Positions 1-11,972 of a stretch of 64,000 nt of DNA are shown one piece after another (positions within the stretch are counted from its first letter, which is position 1; every line of letters begins with the position of its first letter). The translations under genes were made by a program, and so were the position numbers. This stretch comes from Sipunculus nudus (lineage: Eukaryota > Annelida > Sipuncula > Golfingiida > Sipunculidae), in the NCBI GenBank assembly GCA_026874595.1, contig CM049306.1, positions 81,866,142 to 81,930,141 of the forward strand, written 5' to 3'. The notes under the pieces were generated by a model. That model was not told the origin of the DNA. It saw only the letters and a list, made by a program, of their open reading frames with translations, and made no database searches.

Positions 1-28
1 GGATAGAACACTGTCTTTAAGATTTGAT
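1..28 (-). CDS. FRMD4: FRMD4 exon, partial at the window edge (F2 lobe)
   Basis: The right border is a strong acceptor: a pyrimidine tract at about 29-58 ending in ttgtcag. The first base completes the GA- codon of the upstream exon as Glu, and nine codons then read SNLKDSVLS before the window ends. This corresponds to the vertebrate FRMD4 stretch after GDF/GDY, where V-R-S-D-L-K-K-L-P is found. The shared S-x-L-K core and the correct phase support it. The remaining F2, F3 and C-terminal exons lie to the left of the window. Confidence 0.8.
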
Positions 29-1561
29 CTGACAAGAGGAGCAGATCGAAGAAGAAGGAAGGTGAAGGTACGGTTAAGATGTGAAAGTACCAAGGTATTC
101 ATGCTCACGCCTACATATATATACTATACTGTACATACCATATAGATCCAATGGGTTGAACAGATAATCATGCACAGGTAATCCAAAAGGCAATCACCAA
201 ACAAGGTCAATATATCTCACAGGAATGGACTACAATGTACCACCAAAGATCTCTATTCTGAGTAATCCAATGAATAAGACCATGCAAGTAATCATAAGAC
301 ACAGGACCATGCAGTGAGGCGTGACACACCAAAAAAAGCAACTGAGTGCTAAACACAATCCTGAAAGATCCAGTGACCTCTTAACAACAAGGATGTGAGC
401 AATTCTTAGACCCGGCCCACATGTTAAGTAAACACCTCACCATATCTATCTACAGACCTGACCTCTCTATTGAGGTCACACACTTGGGCTGATAACACAG
501 ATCATAGAGTAAAACCATATCTATATGAATATTCATAGAATATGTATATGAATATTCATAACATATTCAAAAAGAGGCAGGTAAACAAAGCCACATGGCT
601 GTAACTGTATCTGAAAATATATTTCTTATGTTTATATAAGCAACAATAGACTGTCAGAAACCATCAGCCTGCCAAGAAGGTGGGTCCTGTGAACACAGAT
701 GTGAGTCAATATATACAAAGACTGCTGAAATGAGGTGGAATTGTACCTAATCTAGGGAATGTTGAGTTTGGCCTGCAGCTGTTTATGATTAATTTTTGTA
801 GCTGCACATTAGCTGTAGGGCCTCAAAATTATCATTTTGATTAAAGGTCCCAGTGAAATCCAACACCAGAGAAACAACTTTTCAAAAATTCTATATTATT
901 GACAAAAGAAATCAGCATTGCCAAATTAAGTTGAATATAGAAAGCCCTGTTCAATATAAACCACAAAAATCTCAACTCCCATAATTCCTCATATAAATTC
1001 TGATACTAAACAATGTTTTTGTAAAAGAGTAATAACAAAAATTTCCCTGAACATAATATACCAGTAATGGTTTTTTAGTTGCTTTGGAAAGGTACTTCAC
1101 CTCCAAGGAGATAATGTTAGTCACTGGACAAGCCAAATGGTGTAAATTTGTAGGCCTGCTCATGTGGAAGGACCTAACCAAACAAACGCTGCACCCCAGG
1201 ACAGGCATCCTTACACCTGCTGATGTCACAGGAAGTTGACAGCATCCATCATCATAAATATTACCATAGTTCCATCAGGTTAATGTAAGGGTGAAATGAA
1301 AACAGCTCACTTCTATAGGTGTTAAATGAGTTTTATATATCATTTGAAAATTTTGGACTCATAAAAACTGTTTAAGTATATGCTGATATTCTAAAATATG
1401 AAACTGTTACAAGCATATTCCACTATGGTCTTATGTATATAGGCAGGTGCTCTGTTGTGATTATCTGTGTAAAAAACCCTGGTTATATGCTCTGGAGTAA
1501 TATACTGTATTTATGCCGCTGTTTTTATGTACTACATCATGTGGTTAATTAAGGCACTTAC
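29..1561 (-). other. FRMD4 intron (1.5 kb)
   Basis: AT-rich intron. It shows no exon, RNA gene or recognised repeat. The short ORF at 972-1229 has no coding features. A small AT-rich duplication around 515-565 repeats the wording atatgaatattcata twice. Confidence 0.7.
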
Positions 1562-1641
1562 TCTGTGTAATCTCCAAAGGTAGCCTGTAAGACATACGCT
1601 GCCAACTCAAAAGCTGTCTCACTGTCACACTCTAAATCACC
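1562..1641 (-). CDS. FRMD4: FRMD4 exon: FERM F2 lobe, middle
   Basis: An 80-nt exon, phase 0 in and phase 2 out. Its acceptor is ctttttcag and its donor is gtaagt at 1556-1561. It reads GDLECDSETAFELAAYVLQ, then ATFGDYT, then the first two bases of the next codon. The pattern D-S-E-x-x-F-E-L-A-(S/A)-Y-(I/V)-L-Q-x-x-x-G-D-(F/Y) is the conserved F2 helix of FERM proteins, and the D-S-E...F-E-L-A wording agrees best with FRMD4A. Only 915 bp of intron separate it from the preceding exon. Confidence 0.95.
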
Positions 1642-1798
1642 CTGAAAAAGAAAATTAACAAAATGAGGATACAAATATAGAGTAATGCATGTGCAGCATG
1701 CTGCATTTAGTGTAAAAGGAGTAACATGCAGCCTAACTAAACTGTTATAAAATCCATATCACTGTACCTATATCTGACTATCACCATAATCCCTAGCT

Positions 1799-1955
1799 AA
1801 CATTAACTACTGACTGAGCTAGAAAATTTATACCTAGAATATTGATTGAGAAGGGGTAGTCCACTGGTAGTCCATTAACTACCGACTTAAGTATGACCTG
1901 AAAAATTTATACCTACAATATTGATTGAGAAAGGGTAGTCCACTGGTAGTCTTAT
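1799..1955. repeat. Two-copy tandem duplication (~79 bp unit) in an FRMD4 intron
   Basis: The block around 1822-1873 (atttatacctagaatattga...ggtagtccactggtagtcc) recurs at 1903-1952 with few changes. The leading cattaactac motif is at 1801 and 1873. The copies differ by a short indel. No function is evident. Confidence 0.7.
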
Positions 1956-2562
1956 ACACCAATATTTATTTATAATGAAACTAAGATCTTTAACTATGAC
2001 TAACTGCCACTGTAGGCACTATGGCAAAACTGGTGGGAAAGGTCATGAGTGAAAGAAATTGCACAAGGTTCAGAAATATGTTACCCTCTTTATATACCTA
2101 ATTCCACCTTATACACAGGATTGACTAAAATGTCAGATTTTACAAGATGTCCAAAAAGTAAATTAGGCTGAATGCAAGTATGTACTGCTAAAGAAGTTAT
2201 ATATTTTGGTATAAATACAGGTTGAGCATATTAGGCTACTGATAAACAATGACAAACAGCAAAACACGTTTCAGCAAAATCTATAACATCCATGAAAACA
2301 AGACAATCTGGTAACAGGACAGGACAGCTAACCACAGATGATGAGAGCGTGATTGTGGTTTTTATTATCTGGGTCAGCTGCAACACACTGTCTGCTTTGA
2401 TTCCTGCAAGAGATCACCTGTCAGTCACACAGTAAGCCCTCGTCATCTTAACATTAGCCTACAGGGAAGGTGGCCGAGGTTGAAATATTACATGAGAATC
2501 AAACCAGCCACATACAAGGTATGTGGTTACCTGACACAGGTGTGATGATTAATGGGTCTTAC

Positions 2563-2647
2563 CTTAGCTATTGCTTGTTTTGCTTGCAGGTAGAAGAGCT
2601 CTACTGTGGCATTATCCCTCAGGTATGCTATGCTCTCTATGAAGAAC
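2563..2647 (-). CDS. FRMD4: FRMD4 exon: FERM F2 lobe, first helices
   Basis: An 85-nt exon whose first base completes the Arg codon of the previous exon. It exits in phase 0. The acceptor is acattccag, just right of 2647, and the donor is gtaaga (2557-2562). The translation is (R)FFIESIAYLRDNATVELFY followed by LQAKQAIAK. It matches FRMD4A FYIESISYLKDNATIELFFLNAK closely, which together with the preceding exon identifies the FRMD4 family rather than another FERM protein. The plus-strand reading frame over the same bases is a shadow. Confidence 0.96.
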
Positions 2648-3889
2648 CTGGAATGTATAACACATTAATCATATGAAATCCATACCAACATATGTGTGCT
2701 ACATTAAAATCTATACAGGCTCCGAGATATCAACAGGCCCTGTAAACAAGAAACAAGGGACCTATGGGTCACGGCGCTCAGCTGTAATATATATTAAAAA
2801 AAGTATGATTTAGAAATGAGGCACATGCTGGTTTTATTTGGTAATGAAAATAAGCTGTATTATGAGTTGTTGTTGTTTAGCTTATGTATGATTTTGATAG
2901 TACTTTGGAGACAGGAAAGAGGATTAATTTATTTTATTAACAAATGGAGTGCAATTGTCACACAGATTTTGACTTGGCCATATAACTTATAAGCAGAACA
3001 TATAATATAAGAGTTTAACTATTTATTAAAAAAATTACAAATATTGTCCCAAATATAAGAGAATAGTATGATTTTTTTCAAATAAAATATAACTGAAATG
3101 ATTATTAAAATAATATTAAAGAATATATTCATGAATGCATTCATTAATACATTTTGAAAGTATTTGCACTAGTATTCATATACTTCATTTTTACCTGAAT
3201 TCCCATTCTTATGAAAGAAATTTTATAATGGAGTACATATTCATATACGTGTTTAAATACAATTGCAAAGTATTCGCACCATGTCTGGTATTTATTCAGT
3301 TTTCACCAAACAATGATGCTGAGAATCCAGAATATACAAAATTCACACATTTAAATAATGATCATAAGTACCTGGTTTTATGGCTTTTATTTATATTTAA
3401 AAAAAAATGTAATATATTCACTTTGGACTAATTTCCCATCAATGTACTAACTATAGACACAGTAGGAATCTAGATAATAATATTATCAACTGCATCATTG
3501 TCTATCATTTATTTCCTTCATATAATCCCTAATGATTAGTAATGAATAATATGATTTACTTTTTTATCATTAAAATTGAACTGAAAAATACCATAGGTGA
3601 CTGCATGGTGTTATTTGGAATACGTGACATTCTATCCATCGATACAAGATTCTTATATCATCAGTAACTGCAAGTTAATTTCCTGTTATTATCAACTAAC
3701 AAATTCCTTTTCTATTTTTCTTTAATTTGTTATTAAAAACCAATAAAAATTTATTAATTTATTGTTTATTGTTATGTTGTTGGTTAAAACTACTAGATGA
3801 GTTGGGTTGGACACCTGGATCAACTGTGGCTGGCCATTACATAATAAGCTGCCTGGAGCCCCAGTTTATGACTCGCCTCAAGCATGCAT

Positions 3890-5255
3890 AATTTGCTGAA
3901 AGTTCAACAAGGTCAACATACAGGTGACTCAAGAGGTGCTACAGAGAGCCAAGGTCTGACATGGTCTCATAAAAACATTAATAAAAGCTACAATTTTTGG
4001 CCAATTTCTTTCAGCTTTTTAAACTAAAAAGTTGAAATCTTTATGTGTGCATGATATGAAAATTATCTCAACAGGTACTAATTTTATATTTATACTAATA
4101 ACTTATAAAATTTGAAAAAATCAGAACTAATTTTGGGTATTCAATTGAATCTTGATTAAATAATGTTACATCTCTGATAAAAATCTCTAGCTTCAGCAAT
4201 CCTCTTGTTAAGGGAGTAAATATTTTTCTTGATTTTTTACAAAGTGCATTATGTTTGGGCCCATAACTTAAAACAATTACGCAATACTGACATCATTTCT
4301 GGCATGTTCATAGAGAATGTATAGAAAAATATGTATATTATATATGATTAAAGTCAGATCAGTGGTTTTGATATTAGGCAGTCTTGAAGTGTAACAATGG
4401 GTTTTTAATGGAAAAATTAAGTTTTTCATTAATATCTTGAAGGTATTAAGTCCTAGTGACCAAATTCTTGGCATGGTAGGGGATTTTTGAGACATCTAAT
4501 TGCATGCCAAATTTTATGAACTGAGAGCTGAAGCTGGGGAGCTGAGCACTTGCAAACTGCATGACACTAGCTTCATGTAAACAATATGTTACATGGTGCT
4601 TGAAAACTTGAATAAAATCTACAGTTTTTGATCAACTGGTTTCAAATTTTCGGTGTTTACAGACAAAATGCTAAAAAAAACATGCTGTGAAAATTAAATC
4701 CACAGTACTAACAGGAAAAAAATGTGCCATGGTCAAAATTGGGCAAAATTTAAGGTACCAATTTTTTATTTTTGTTAATATTTTAAAAAATTTAAAAGAT
4801 TTTGATCTAATTTTGGGTATACAATTTAATTTTGATTAATTAAAGTTATATTACTAGAAAAAAAGTTTATAGCTTTAACATGTTTTGTGTTAAGTGATCA
4901 AATATCTTTCCTGATTTTTTACAAAATGCATTATGTTTGGGCCCATAACTTTTTAAATTTACATAATACAGACATAATTTCTGGCATGTACATAGGAACT
5001 ATATAGAGGAATAATTATGGTAAATATGATGAAAAACAGATGAGTGGTTTTGATATTAGGCAGTCCTGAAGTGTAAAAATAGGTTTTTAATAAAATATTG
5101 AGGTTTTTCCTTAATTTCTAAAAGGAACGAAGTAGCAAAGACCCAGTTTTCGGCTTGGTAGGAGATCTTGGGGACATCTAACATTATGCCGAATTTTGGA
5201 TTCCTAGGTCTTACGGTTTCAAAACGTGCCACATCTACGGACGGACGGACGGACA
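3890..5255 (+). repeat. Two ~680-bp tandem core units of element C
   Basis: Matching landmarks are offset by about 682 bp: tgatattaggcagtc at 4368 and 5050; tgcattatgtttgggcccat at about 4245 and 4927; and 'taattttgggtat' at about 4128 and 4810. Identity is roughly 75-80% by eye, so the duplication is old. Confidence 0.75.
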
Positions 5256-5281
5256 GACGGACGGACAATGGACCACGACTA

Positions 5282-5312
5282 TAGCTCAGATGACTTATAG
5301 TCAGCTGAGCTA
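5282..5312 (+). other. Terminal hairpin of element C
   Basis: TAGCTCAG-A-TGACT-TAT-AGTCA-G-CTGAGCTA folds into a near-perfect 14-bp stem interrupted by one A/G pair, with a 3-nt loop. The sequence ends in CTAAAAA. The same hairpin, with compensated or single changes, closes the elements at 21928-21958 and 26783-26814. Confidence 0.85.
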
Positions 5313-5383
5313 AAAACTATAAGGTAAGCCAGTAACACATGTACAGGATCACATACAGTATACTTGATCTACCTTCTCTCTCT

Positions 5384-5384
5384 T

Positions 5385-5430
<46 letters not shown>
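5384..5430. repeat. (TA)n(TG)n microsatellite
   Basis: About five TA units run directly into about 18 TG units. The ORFs across it that encode Thr-His runs are artefacts of the dinucleotide repeat. Confidence 0.95.
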
Positions 5431-5431
<1 letters not shown>

Positions 5432-5491
5432 ACTTCAAACACACAAATACACAAGAATGAATAAGATTCCAAAATACTGCATAAAACCATA

Positions 5492-5656
5492 TAGAGTAGA
5501 ACCTGTCTGAAAGACCACCTATGCAATAAGACCTTCCTCGGGTGTACAAAAAGCATTCCCATTGGTTATAACTGACCTGTCTAATAAGACCACCTGCATA
5601 TTAAGACCACTTTTTGCTATTCCCATAGGTGGTCTCATAACACAGGTTTCACTGTA
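5492..5656. mobile_element. Mariner-like MITE (165 bp)
   Basis: The left end TAGAGTAGAACCTGTCTGAA and the reverse complement of the right end, TACAGTGAAACCTGTGTTAT, match over about 36 bp, both leading into AGACCACCTATG. Ends of the TACAGTGAAACCT type flanked by TA are usual for Tc1/mariner-derived miniature elements. Related 'gtggtc...gaggttttactg' wording occurs near 9390-9460. Confidence 0.6.
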
Positions 5657-6589
5657 CTTATAACATTTCCTTTGTCAAATTAAAGGGACAAAGACCACAT
5701 TGTCCAGATGTGTGTAATGTCTATCTACCTGTTTTTCTCTGTATGGGCTATACATTTCAATGAATACATGTACAAATTTGCTACAGAGAAATATGTTGAT
5801 TCAGTTAGAATTTTGTTAGAATCAGTTAGAATCTCCAGATAATGATGTAAAATTCTTTTTAGTTTGTACATCTGTTTCTCAACAAGGAACTGTCACTTAC
5901 AGCAAGGACTATTAATTTTCAGAGGTAGCCTGCATTAAAATCCTGACTTGGTGACAGTGAGTATTCCTTGACCTCTGTCTTGTTCTTCATGTTTAATAAG
6001 TATTGTATTTGGAATTTAAAAACAAAATAACCTCAAAAATTTGAATCAGAATCCTTCTTTAAAAACACAACGTGAATTCTGTGTGTTCTTTTGACTGAAC
6101 GAGTTTGACATATGACCTGGTAACACTGTGCTGACCTGTATATATGCTATAGATCTGTATGTTCACCTGTACCAGTATACTATATCTGTATGACCACCTG
6201 TATATACTACATCAGTATGACCACTGTATCTGTAAGGTATCTGTACATCATCAGGGTTAGTGCCTGACCTATCTGGACTTGACAGAGTGATCTGACAAGG
6301 ACCACTTACAGTGGTAGTGGCTTATCTCATGTTGCCAGGATCATGTGCTTGTGTAAAGAAACCACGCCACGTCAGTCATTACAGAACTCTTGTTCCTCAA
6401 GCCATTCACTCCCAGGTGTCAGAATGCTGAGGCCTTCATTCAGAACAAAACCCACATCAAGCTGAGGACCAGACTCTTACCAATATATAGTGGTCGACAT
6501 TTTGTTTGTGATAATTTTTAAAATTGCCATATTCCCAAAAAGGGCAATTATCACAAAAATGAAACCATGTAAATAAGACACACTAACTG

Positions 6590-6950
6590 TTAGTGGTACA
6601 AATTTTAAAAAAAATGATAATCGATGACTGAAAAATGAAAACGACCGATCATCGATTATGACTCAATTACTCTATGTACTTTCTTGACTACCCTGAAATC
6701 TGATGTAAACTAGTAACTAAAATACTGACCCCAGTAAAAAGTGTGACATGAACATTGGTACTGATGATTGTTGGCTGCACAAGGTTCCATTTTAATTGAT
6801 GCTGTTTGTATATATCTGACAGGATCAGATTTTTTGCATGTACATGCATGCATAATCATTTTTAATCACTCATGCAAAAATGCTATCGATTTTGAAAGAA
6901 AACTCCTTATCATCGAATAAATCGATTAATTGGCACACCACTTCTAACTA
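6590..6950. mobile_element. Decayed MITE-like inverted-repeat element
   Basis: The left end (TAGTGGTACAAATT...ATAATCGATGA) and the reverse complement of the right end (GAAGTGGTGTGCCAATTAATC) resemble each other and share the ATCGAT-rich subterminal wording. The similarity is patchy, so boundaries are approximate. Confidence 0.3.
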
Positions 6951-8840
6951 TACCAGTAAACTTTGTTTATAGGTTATGACCTCATTAGCATCTCGTAAAA
7001 ATTACAAATGCCTGCAGCCCTGCAAAGGAATAGTCTGATATTATTAATATTAACAGACCTTTTTATAACTATCCATAAATCACAGATTCTTTACATTAAC
7101 TGCCTATATTAAACAGGATTTCCATTTGTTTGATGTTCCCAGGGTGCTTCCTCACATTGAAAAGATTTTCCTAAACATATTAAATCATTCGTACAATAAA
7201 GATAATCTCTGTATTTTCTGTAAGGTGACATTACACTTCATGCAGTCCATTCCCTCCTAGTTTGCCAAAATGTTCACCATGTCGCAAAAGGGATGGAGAA
7301 GCAAAGAGGTGTACATCTCTGTCTCCTTTTGTAGTTCTCACACTTCACTCTAGTCTGTGCACTCATTTTTACACTAAATACTAATGTCTCATTTATTATT
7401 ATGGCATATGTACGTAAGTTATTTATAGCCACTGAGCAGTTTTAGCCTGTTTTGGGAGTTGTCTTTACATGCCTGATTTAAGAGTCATCATACCTGAGCA
7501 CACGAGGTAATTTATTCAGAATATTTAATTAGACATCTACAGACAGAGTTTAATATATAAAGTAACACACTAGTTCATCCATGATTTTGTTAAAACAGTT
7601 CAATCTTTCGTTTGCCCTAGGGCCAAGATAGCCAAAGATATGTAATATGACAGGTTTAAAAACACCTGAAACACTATCACATGTATAATTCACAGTTACT
7701 GTGTTGTATTATACCTGGCCCTCTGTGTATTCCTGGGTTAATATTAACATTCAATACACTTAATGGTAAGCAAATTTTTATATTATTAGGGAGTAAAGCG
7801 TAATTAAATAGCCCAGTCATCTATCTGAGCTTTATAAACTAAAGGTAATCCCTGGAGCTTTTATTAAAATAGGCCAGAAAACATGGATATCACTGCACAC
7901 AGGCTGCTTGTTTGGTTTAAACCAATGTGTTTATAATATGTGGGGGCCTGCCAAAATAATCAAAACAAATCCAACAAGGGTATATGGCATCAATCAGATA
8001 AGCCTGAGCTTTGCAGTGGCATTTTGCAACAAGTTAAAACTATCTTCTACCTCTGCAGATATGCAACCTACCACCTTAGTTACGTTTTTCCAGTTTGTCA
8101 ACTTCGTTTTGTTTACAAACATGTTGCTTATAAACATGTTCATACATCCTTCACAAAGGTTTTAAGAACATGTCACAACCAAAATTATCCCTTAGATCAT
8201 TAATTTATACACAGAGAGAGCCAGATATCAAATTAATTCTTTTTCAAAAGGTAGGTGAATGGGCACCTTGAACAGATGTACATTGTCGTGGTGGCTACCT
8301 TTTGGCCTTACTCTGAGCTTGGGGCTTATTTCTGTCAGTGCTGTCTGAAGAATTCAATATAAAAAGGTCTATGGCAGGTGTTGCCATGGCAACTGTCTCC
8401 AGGGTTATGCCAGTCAAATAAAGACTATGTCATCAAGTTATATGTGTCTTGGTTCATAACATTTTTCCCAATGCAATAAAATTGATCTAATATGAACCTT
8501 TGAGCTTTGCAATTTTGTTTGGATTATGCATGGTGAGATAAACAAAAAAAATTCATGTACAGTTACACCACTATTCCCTGTCTGAGTCATGAACTGAAGA
8601 TATATGTCAAATTTTAAAAATAATAGAGCTATTAATTAGGGTACTATGAATAAATTACAATAGATATATTGATCAAACTGTTAAAATTTAATTCAAAGCA
8701 AATGGCCTTTCTTGTTTATAGAAAGATAAACAAACTTTTGTAAAATTTCATTATATTTATAAAACAATTGGATGGTGTCTGTTTCTGAACAATGAAATTT
8801 AATTTTTCACATTTTATATATCACTGCAACATAAACATGA

Positions 8841-8871
8841 AATATTAGACTAATATAATTAGTCTAATATT
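8841..8871. repeat. Perfect 14-bp inverted repeat, 3-nt loop
   Basis: AATATTAGACTAAT-ATA-ATTAGTCTAATATT. The stem is perfect and AT-rich. It is intronic, with no nearby exon. It could be a cruciform-prone site or a remnant of a miniature element. Confidence 0.95.
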
Positions 8872-9105
8872 AATTAAATGTTGGATATCACTTTCCATAA
8901 GAATGATTGAATTATGAAAATGTTTTGATACAGGGAGATCTAAAGATACTGAAACAATATATGAGCCTCCCCCTTAGGGCTTCTCTTGTGATGTCACGGC
9001 AATTGCAGAATTCTGGTTGGATTTTGTATAACAATGCACCAGAGCACTGGGTATTGTTTCAGCCTTAATGTTTTTATAATCATCATAATAACAATAATCA
9101 CTTAC

Positions 9106-9198
9106 CTGACTGAGAAGTAGAGTATAAGTGAGCCTGTCCTCTTGGGGAACTCGTGTTCAAGTACCTTCCTGTCCAGGTGCAACCAATTGAAGTGGCCA
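9106..9198 (-). CDS. FRMD4: FRMD4 exon: end of F1, beginning of F2
   Basis: A 93-nt exon, phase 2 in and phase 2 out, with acceptor cgttacag and donor gtaagt (9100-9105). With the upstream exon it reads T-GHFNWLHLDRKVLEHEFPK, then RTGSLILYFSV, then the first two bases of an Arg codon. This aligns residue for residue with the FRMD4A stretch GHLNWLQLDRRVLEHDFPKK...LYFCVR, and ends where the F1 lobe passes into the helical F2 (acyl-CoA-binding-protein-like) lobe. No frameshift or stop is seen. Confidence 0.96.
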
Positions 9199-9478
9199 CT
9201 GTAACGAAAAAGTCCAGATCAACATGAGAGCTCTCCAAAATAGCTAAAAAACCTAGAAATTACCACCACAAATGGGACCTTGATAAAGTGGTTATATTTT
9301 CCAGGGAGTCCTCTGAGGTCTCATATAAGGAACACAAAGAAATCAGGACCATGAACAAGTGGTTGTTATTTTGGAGGTGGTCACTAAACAGAGGTGATGA
9401 TCAGGTGAGGTTTTACTGCAACACACTCTTTCTCATTCTGTTACAAGCATCAGGTGAGTACACTGCAACATGAGTCAG

Positions 9479-9919
9479 CAGGGCTCGACATTAATGGTTA
9501 ACCACTTGCCCAGGGCAAGTAAAAGTTTCAGAAAACAATTATAGGGCAAAGTGGGTTCATACTTGCCTGACTGGGCAAATGGGTGCAACATAAACCTGTG
9601 CACAGAGATCTGAATCTTGGCTAATCTTAAGTTAGCCACTTCTTTTTCAGGAGTAGGGAAGTCATACTGTAATACCTCTAGCTTAAATTACCTGCATGTT
9701 TTTATCTGTGCAAATGCCAAAGATAAATATTATTAACAAACAAACATTTGATTATATGTATATTGTTGAAAAATAATCATGTGGATCACATATTTTGTGG
9801 TTGTGGCAACAATCATTGATTTTTGTGGGACAAGTAAATATTCATGTAGACAAATAAAAGCTAGTTGTCACTTGCCCTACTTGGCAAGTACTTTCAAAAG
9901 TAAATATTGTCAAGCCCTG
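9479..9919. mobile_element. hAT-like MITE (441 bp) with CAGGGCTYGACA ends
   Basis: It starts CAGGGCTCGACATTAATG and ends CAATATTGTCAAGCCCTG when read to the right, so the ends are inverted repeats CAGGGCTYGACA. Inverted 'acttgcccagggcaagt' and 'acttgccctacttggcaagt' blocks follow inside. CAGGG termini suggest the hAT superfamily. No clear 8-bp target duplication is seen (tgagtcag on the left, accagtct on the right). No ORF. Confidence 0.6.
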
Positions 9920-11940
9920 ACCAGTCTGCTTCATATTGCCTAAAAAAAGTCACATGAAAAAATACTGGTGGCATGTGTCATCAGCAAGACTAGAGACAAA
10001 ATTACATGTGAAGATTATTTTTGTCTCCTAGATAATTAAATTCTGTAGCAGTACTTTTGCATTGGCCATGGCACTGCATCAGCTATAAAAACATTCACAT
10101 CACAGAATTACTTGAGATACTGGGGCTTCATCAGCTCAACAAACTTAATCTGCGTCGTTTGTGTAATTAATTTTGAACAGTTGATATAGGCTCCACAACA
10201 GATTGTTAAAAGCTAATGCCTGAGAACCTTCACCTTGCACTTAGTGAACTCAAAATTAATAATGAAATTTGATACATGTGAGTGATAATATAGCTGCGGC
10301 AAATTCATATGAAAAGACAGACTTTCACATCTGACTTCTATTGTAGTTATAAAATATCATCCACATAATTATTGTATAAAAATTGCGAAAAAAATTAGTT
10401 TTTTAGTGCCCTAAAGGATTCAAAGTTTGAGTCTTTTTTAACAGCTTCTTTTATTTAAACCCCATAAAAAATTAACCCTTTACCTACAAATCACTGGATC
10501 ACTGATGTAATTTTAATCATAGGAATATTATGAACAAATCTGGTAAAAATTCTCGAAATATAATGTCAATTAAAAATCCTCTTATTAGCCGACATCACTA
10601 GAGATATTTTGTTGACATTTAACTTACTTCCTCTTCTTAGATACCTGATTTCTTTGAAACATGAATGTATTTCATCCAAATATAATTAGTAAATATGACA
10701 CCTGGGTGTAATTTGACAAAACACATACATTAGCCTGACATTTGTATCCAAGGATGATATTCCTCCTGAATCTCAACATACATAAATCAGTGAGACAGCT
10801 GATATACAATCAAACAACTTCTGAAGACTACCTCAAAGTAAGCAAAGGTTAAACAACCAAAATAATCTAGCAGCTTAAAGCAACATCCTCACTTCTGTGG
10901 GCGTTTTCTAGTTGTGAATACCATGCAGATACACACAAAAAATCCAAACTCCACCCCACTGCTGTCTTACACAAAAGGCTTCCTGTTTAACTTAATAGTC
11001 AGTGACCTCTGACAGACAAACGCAATATGATAGGGCTGTAGTGTTTACTGACCTTAGGGACATAAAAGCTAACTCGGAGATGTGCCCCTTTGGGTGTCCT
11101 TAAATAGCATCCGCTTTTGAGAAAAACTGGCAGAGACTTGCTCTTTATGATGGGCAAGGCCATGTAGGCATAACAGGCTCTCACCGGGGTGACCTGAGCT
11201 GACCTCCCCATCTGGTCAATATTACCCACTCTGATGCACCAACCAAGCTGCTATGTCAACAGGAAAGAAGACGATGTGGCCAATACTTCCTCCGGGTCTT
11301 TTGATCGTTGCTTTGTCCCATGTTTGTTTGGGAGGGATGCTATGCAAACTTGAGCCACCTTAAAGATCACACAACTAGACAGGCACTTGGTAGAGCACAC
11401 ACCTCTGCCAAGATAAACAATCCTGCTAAATCCACCCTTTTATCCCCCCCCCCCTTCCTAAAAAATTGAATATGGTTGAAAATAAGTTACTTAAACTTAC
11501 ACTTATATTACAGCCAAGGTGGATCTGTAGAGCCACAGTGTCATTCTCTATATCTTCATAATTTTCAATTTAAATACTATGTCCTTTTCAAATTATTGTT
11601 TTGAGTTGGTTTAAGGGTGTTGTTCCCAGTTTATAACACAGTCACTCAGTGCATCAGGTGATTAACTCAGATGGACTAAGTTGAATACTGTGCCTTCTTT
11701 ATTACCACATAACAATATCATAACATTTGAGAATTAATAAAGATTTCTTTTTTTTATTTTAACAACTGTATTTCAAATGATAATCTTTGAAAGCGAGTAA
11801 ATTTGAACTGCCTAACACAAACATCGAGGTAAGACACTCATCCATTGACAGTAGGACATTCTTTGTTAATTCTGACCACATCAAGCAAGACATACAAGTG
11901 ACAGCCAAGGTAATCACAGATGATGGCAATGTTATCAGAC

Positions 11941-11972
11941 CTTATTAAGTGTTAAGTATTAAGTATTAAGTA
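11941..11972. repeat. Short (AAGTATT)n tandem repeat
   Basis: About four copies of a 7-nt unit, ttaagtattaagtattaagt, degrade into tattcag. Confidence 0.8.

Larger units (their letters stand above)
2753..5317 (+). mobile_element. Pearl/Helentron-like non-autonomous element C
   Basis: The left end reads ACAAGGGACCTATGGGTCAC then GGCGCTCAGCT, which matches the left ends of two other elements in the window. The right end is an (ACGG)n microsatellite (5235-5266), a 31-nt perfect hairpin (5282-5312) and AAAAA. The core holds two diverged copies of a unit of about 680 bp (3890-4570 and 4570-5255). Conserved ends, tandem core, tetranucleotide microsatellite and terminal hairpin are the layout described for bivalve pearl elements and for Helentron-associated elements. 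It has no coding capacity. The assignment is by structure, not by database match. Confidence 0.6.
2648..9105 (-). other. FRMD4 intron (6.5 kb)
   Basis: The intron between the F1/F2 exon and the first F2 exon. It holds pearl-like element C, the (TA)(TG) microsatellite, one mariner-like MITE, a decayed inverted-repeat element and the 14-bp palindrome. The remaining stretches (5660-6590 and 6950-9100) are AT-rich, with nothing I can name. Confidence 0.75.

Noticed and set aside
5317..5562. ORFs with poly Thr-His
   Set aside because: Read through a (TG)n microsatellite.
11184..11229. Minus-strand ATG frame MGNIDQMGRSAQ ending at a gtgaga donor
   Set aside because: It lies between the 18.0- and 9.1-kb FRMD4 exons, where the next exon needs phase 2, but this donor is phase 0. 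The splice would break the frame.
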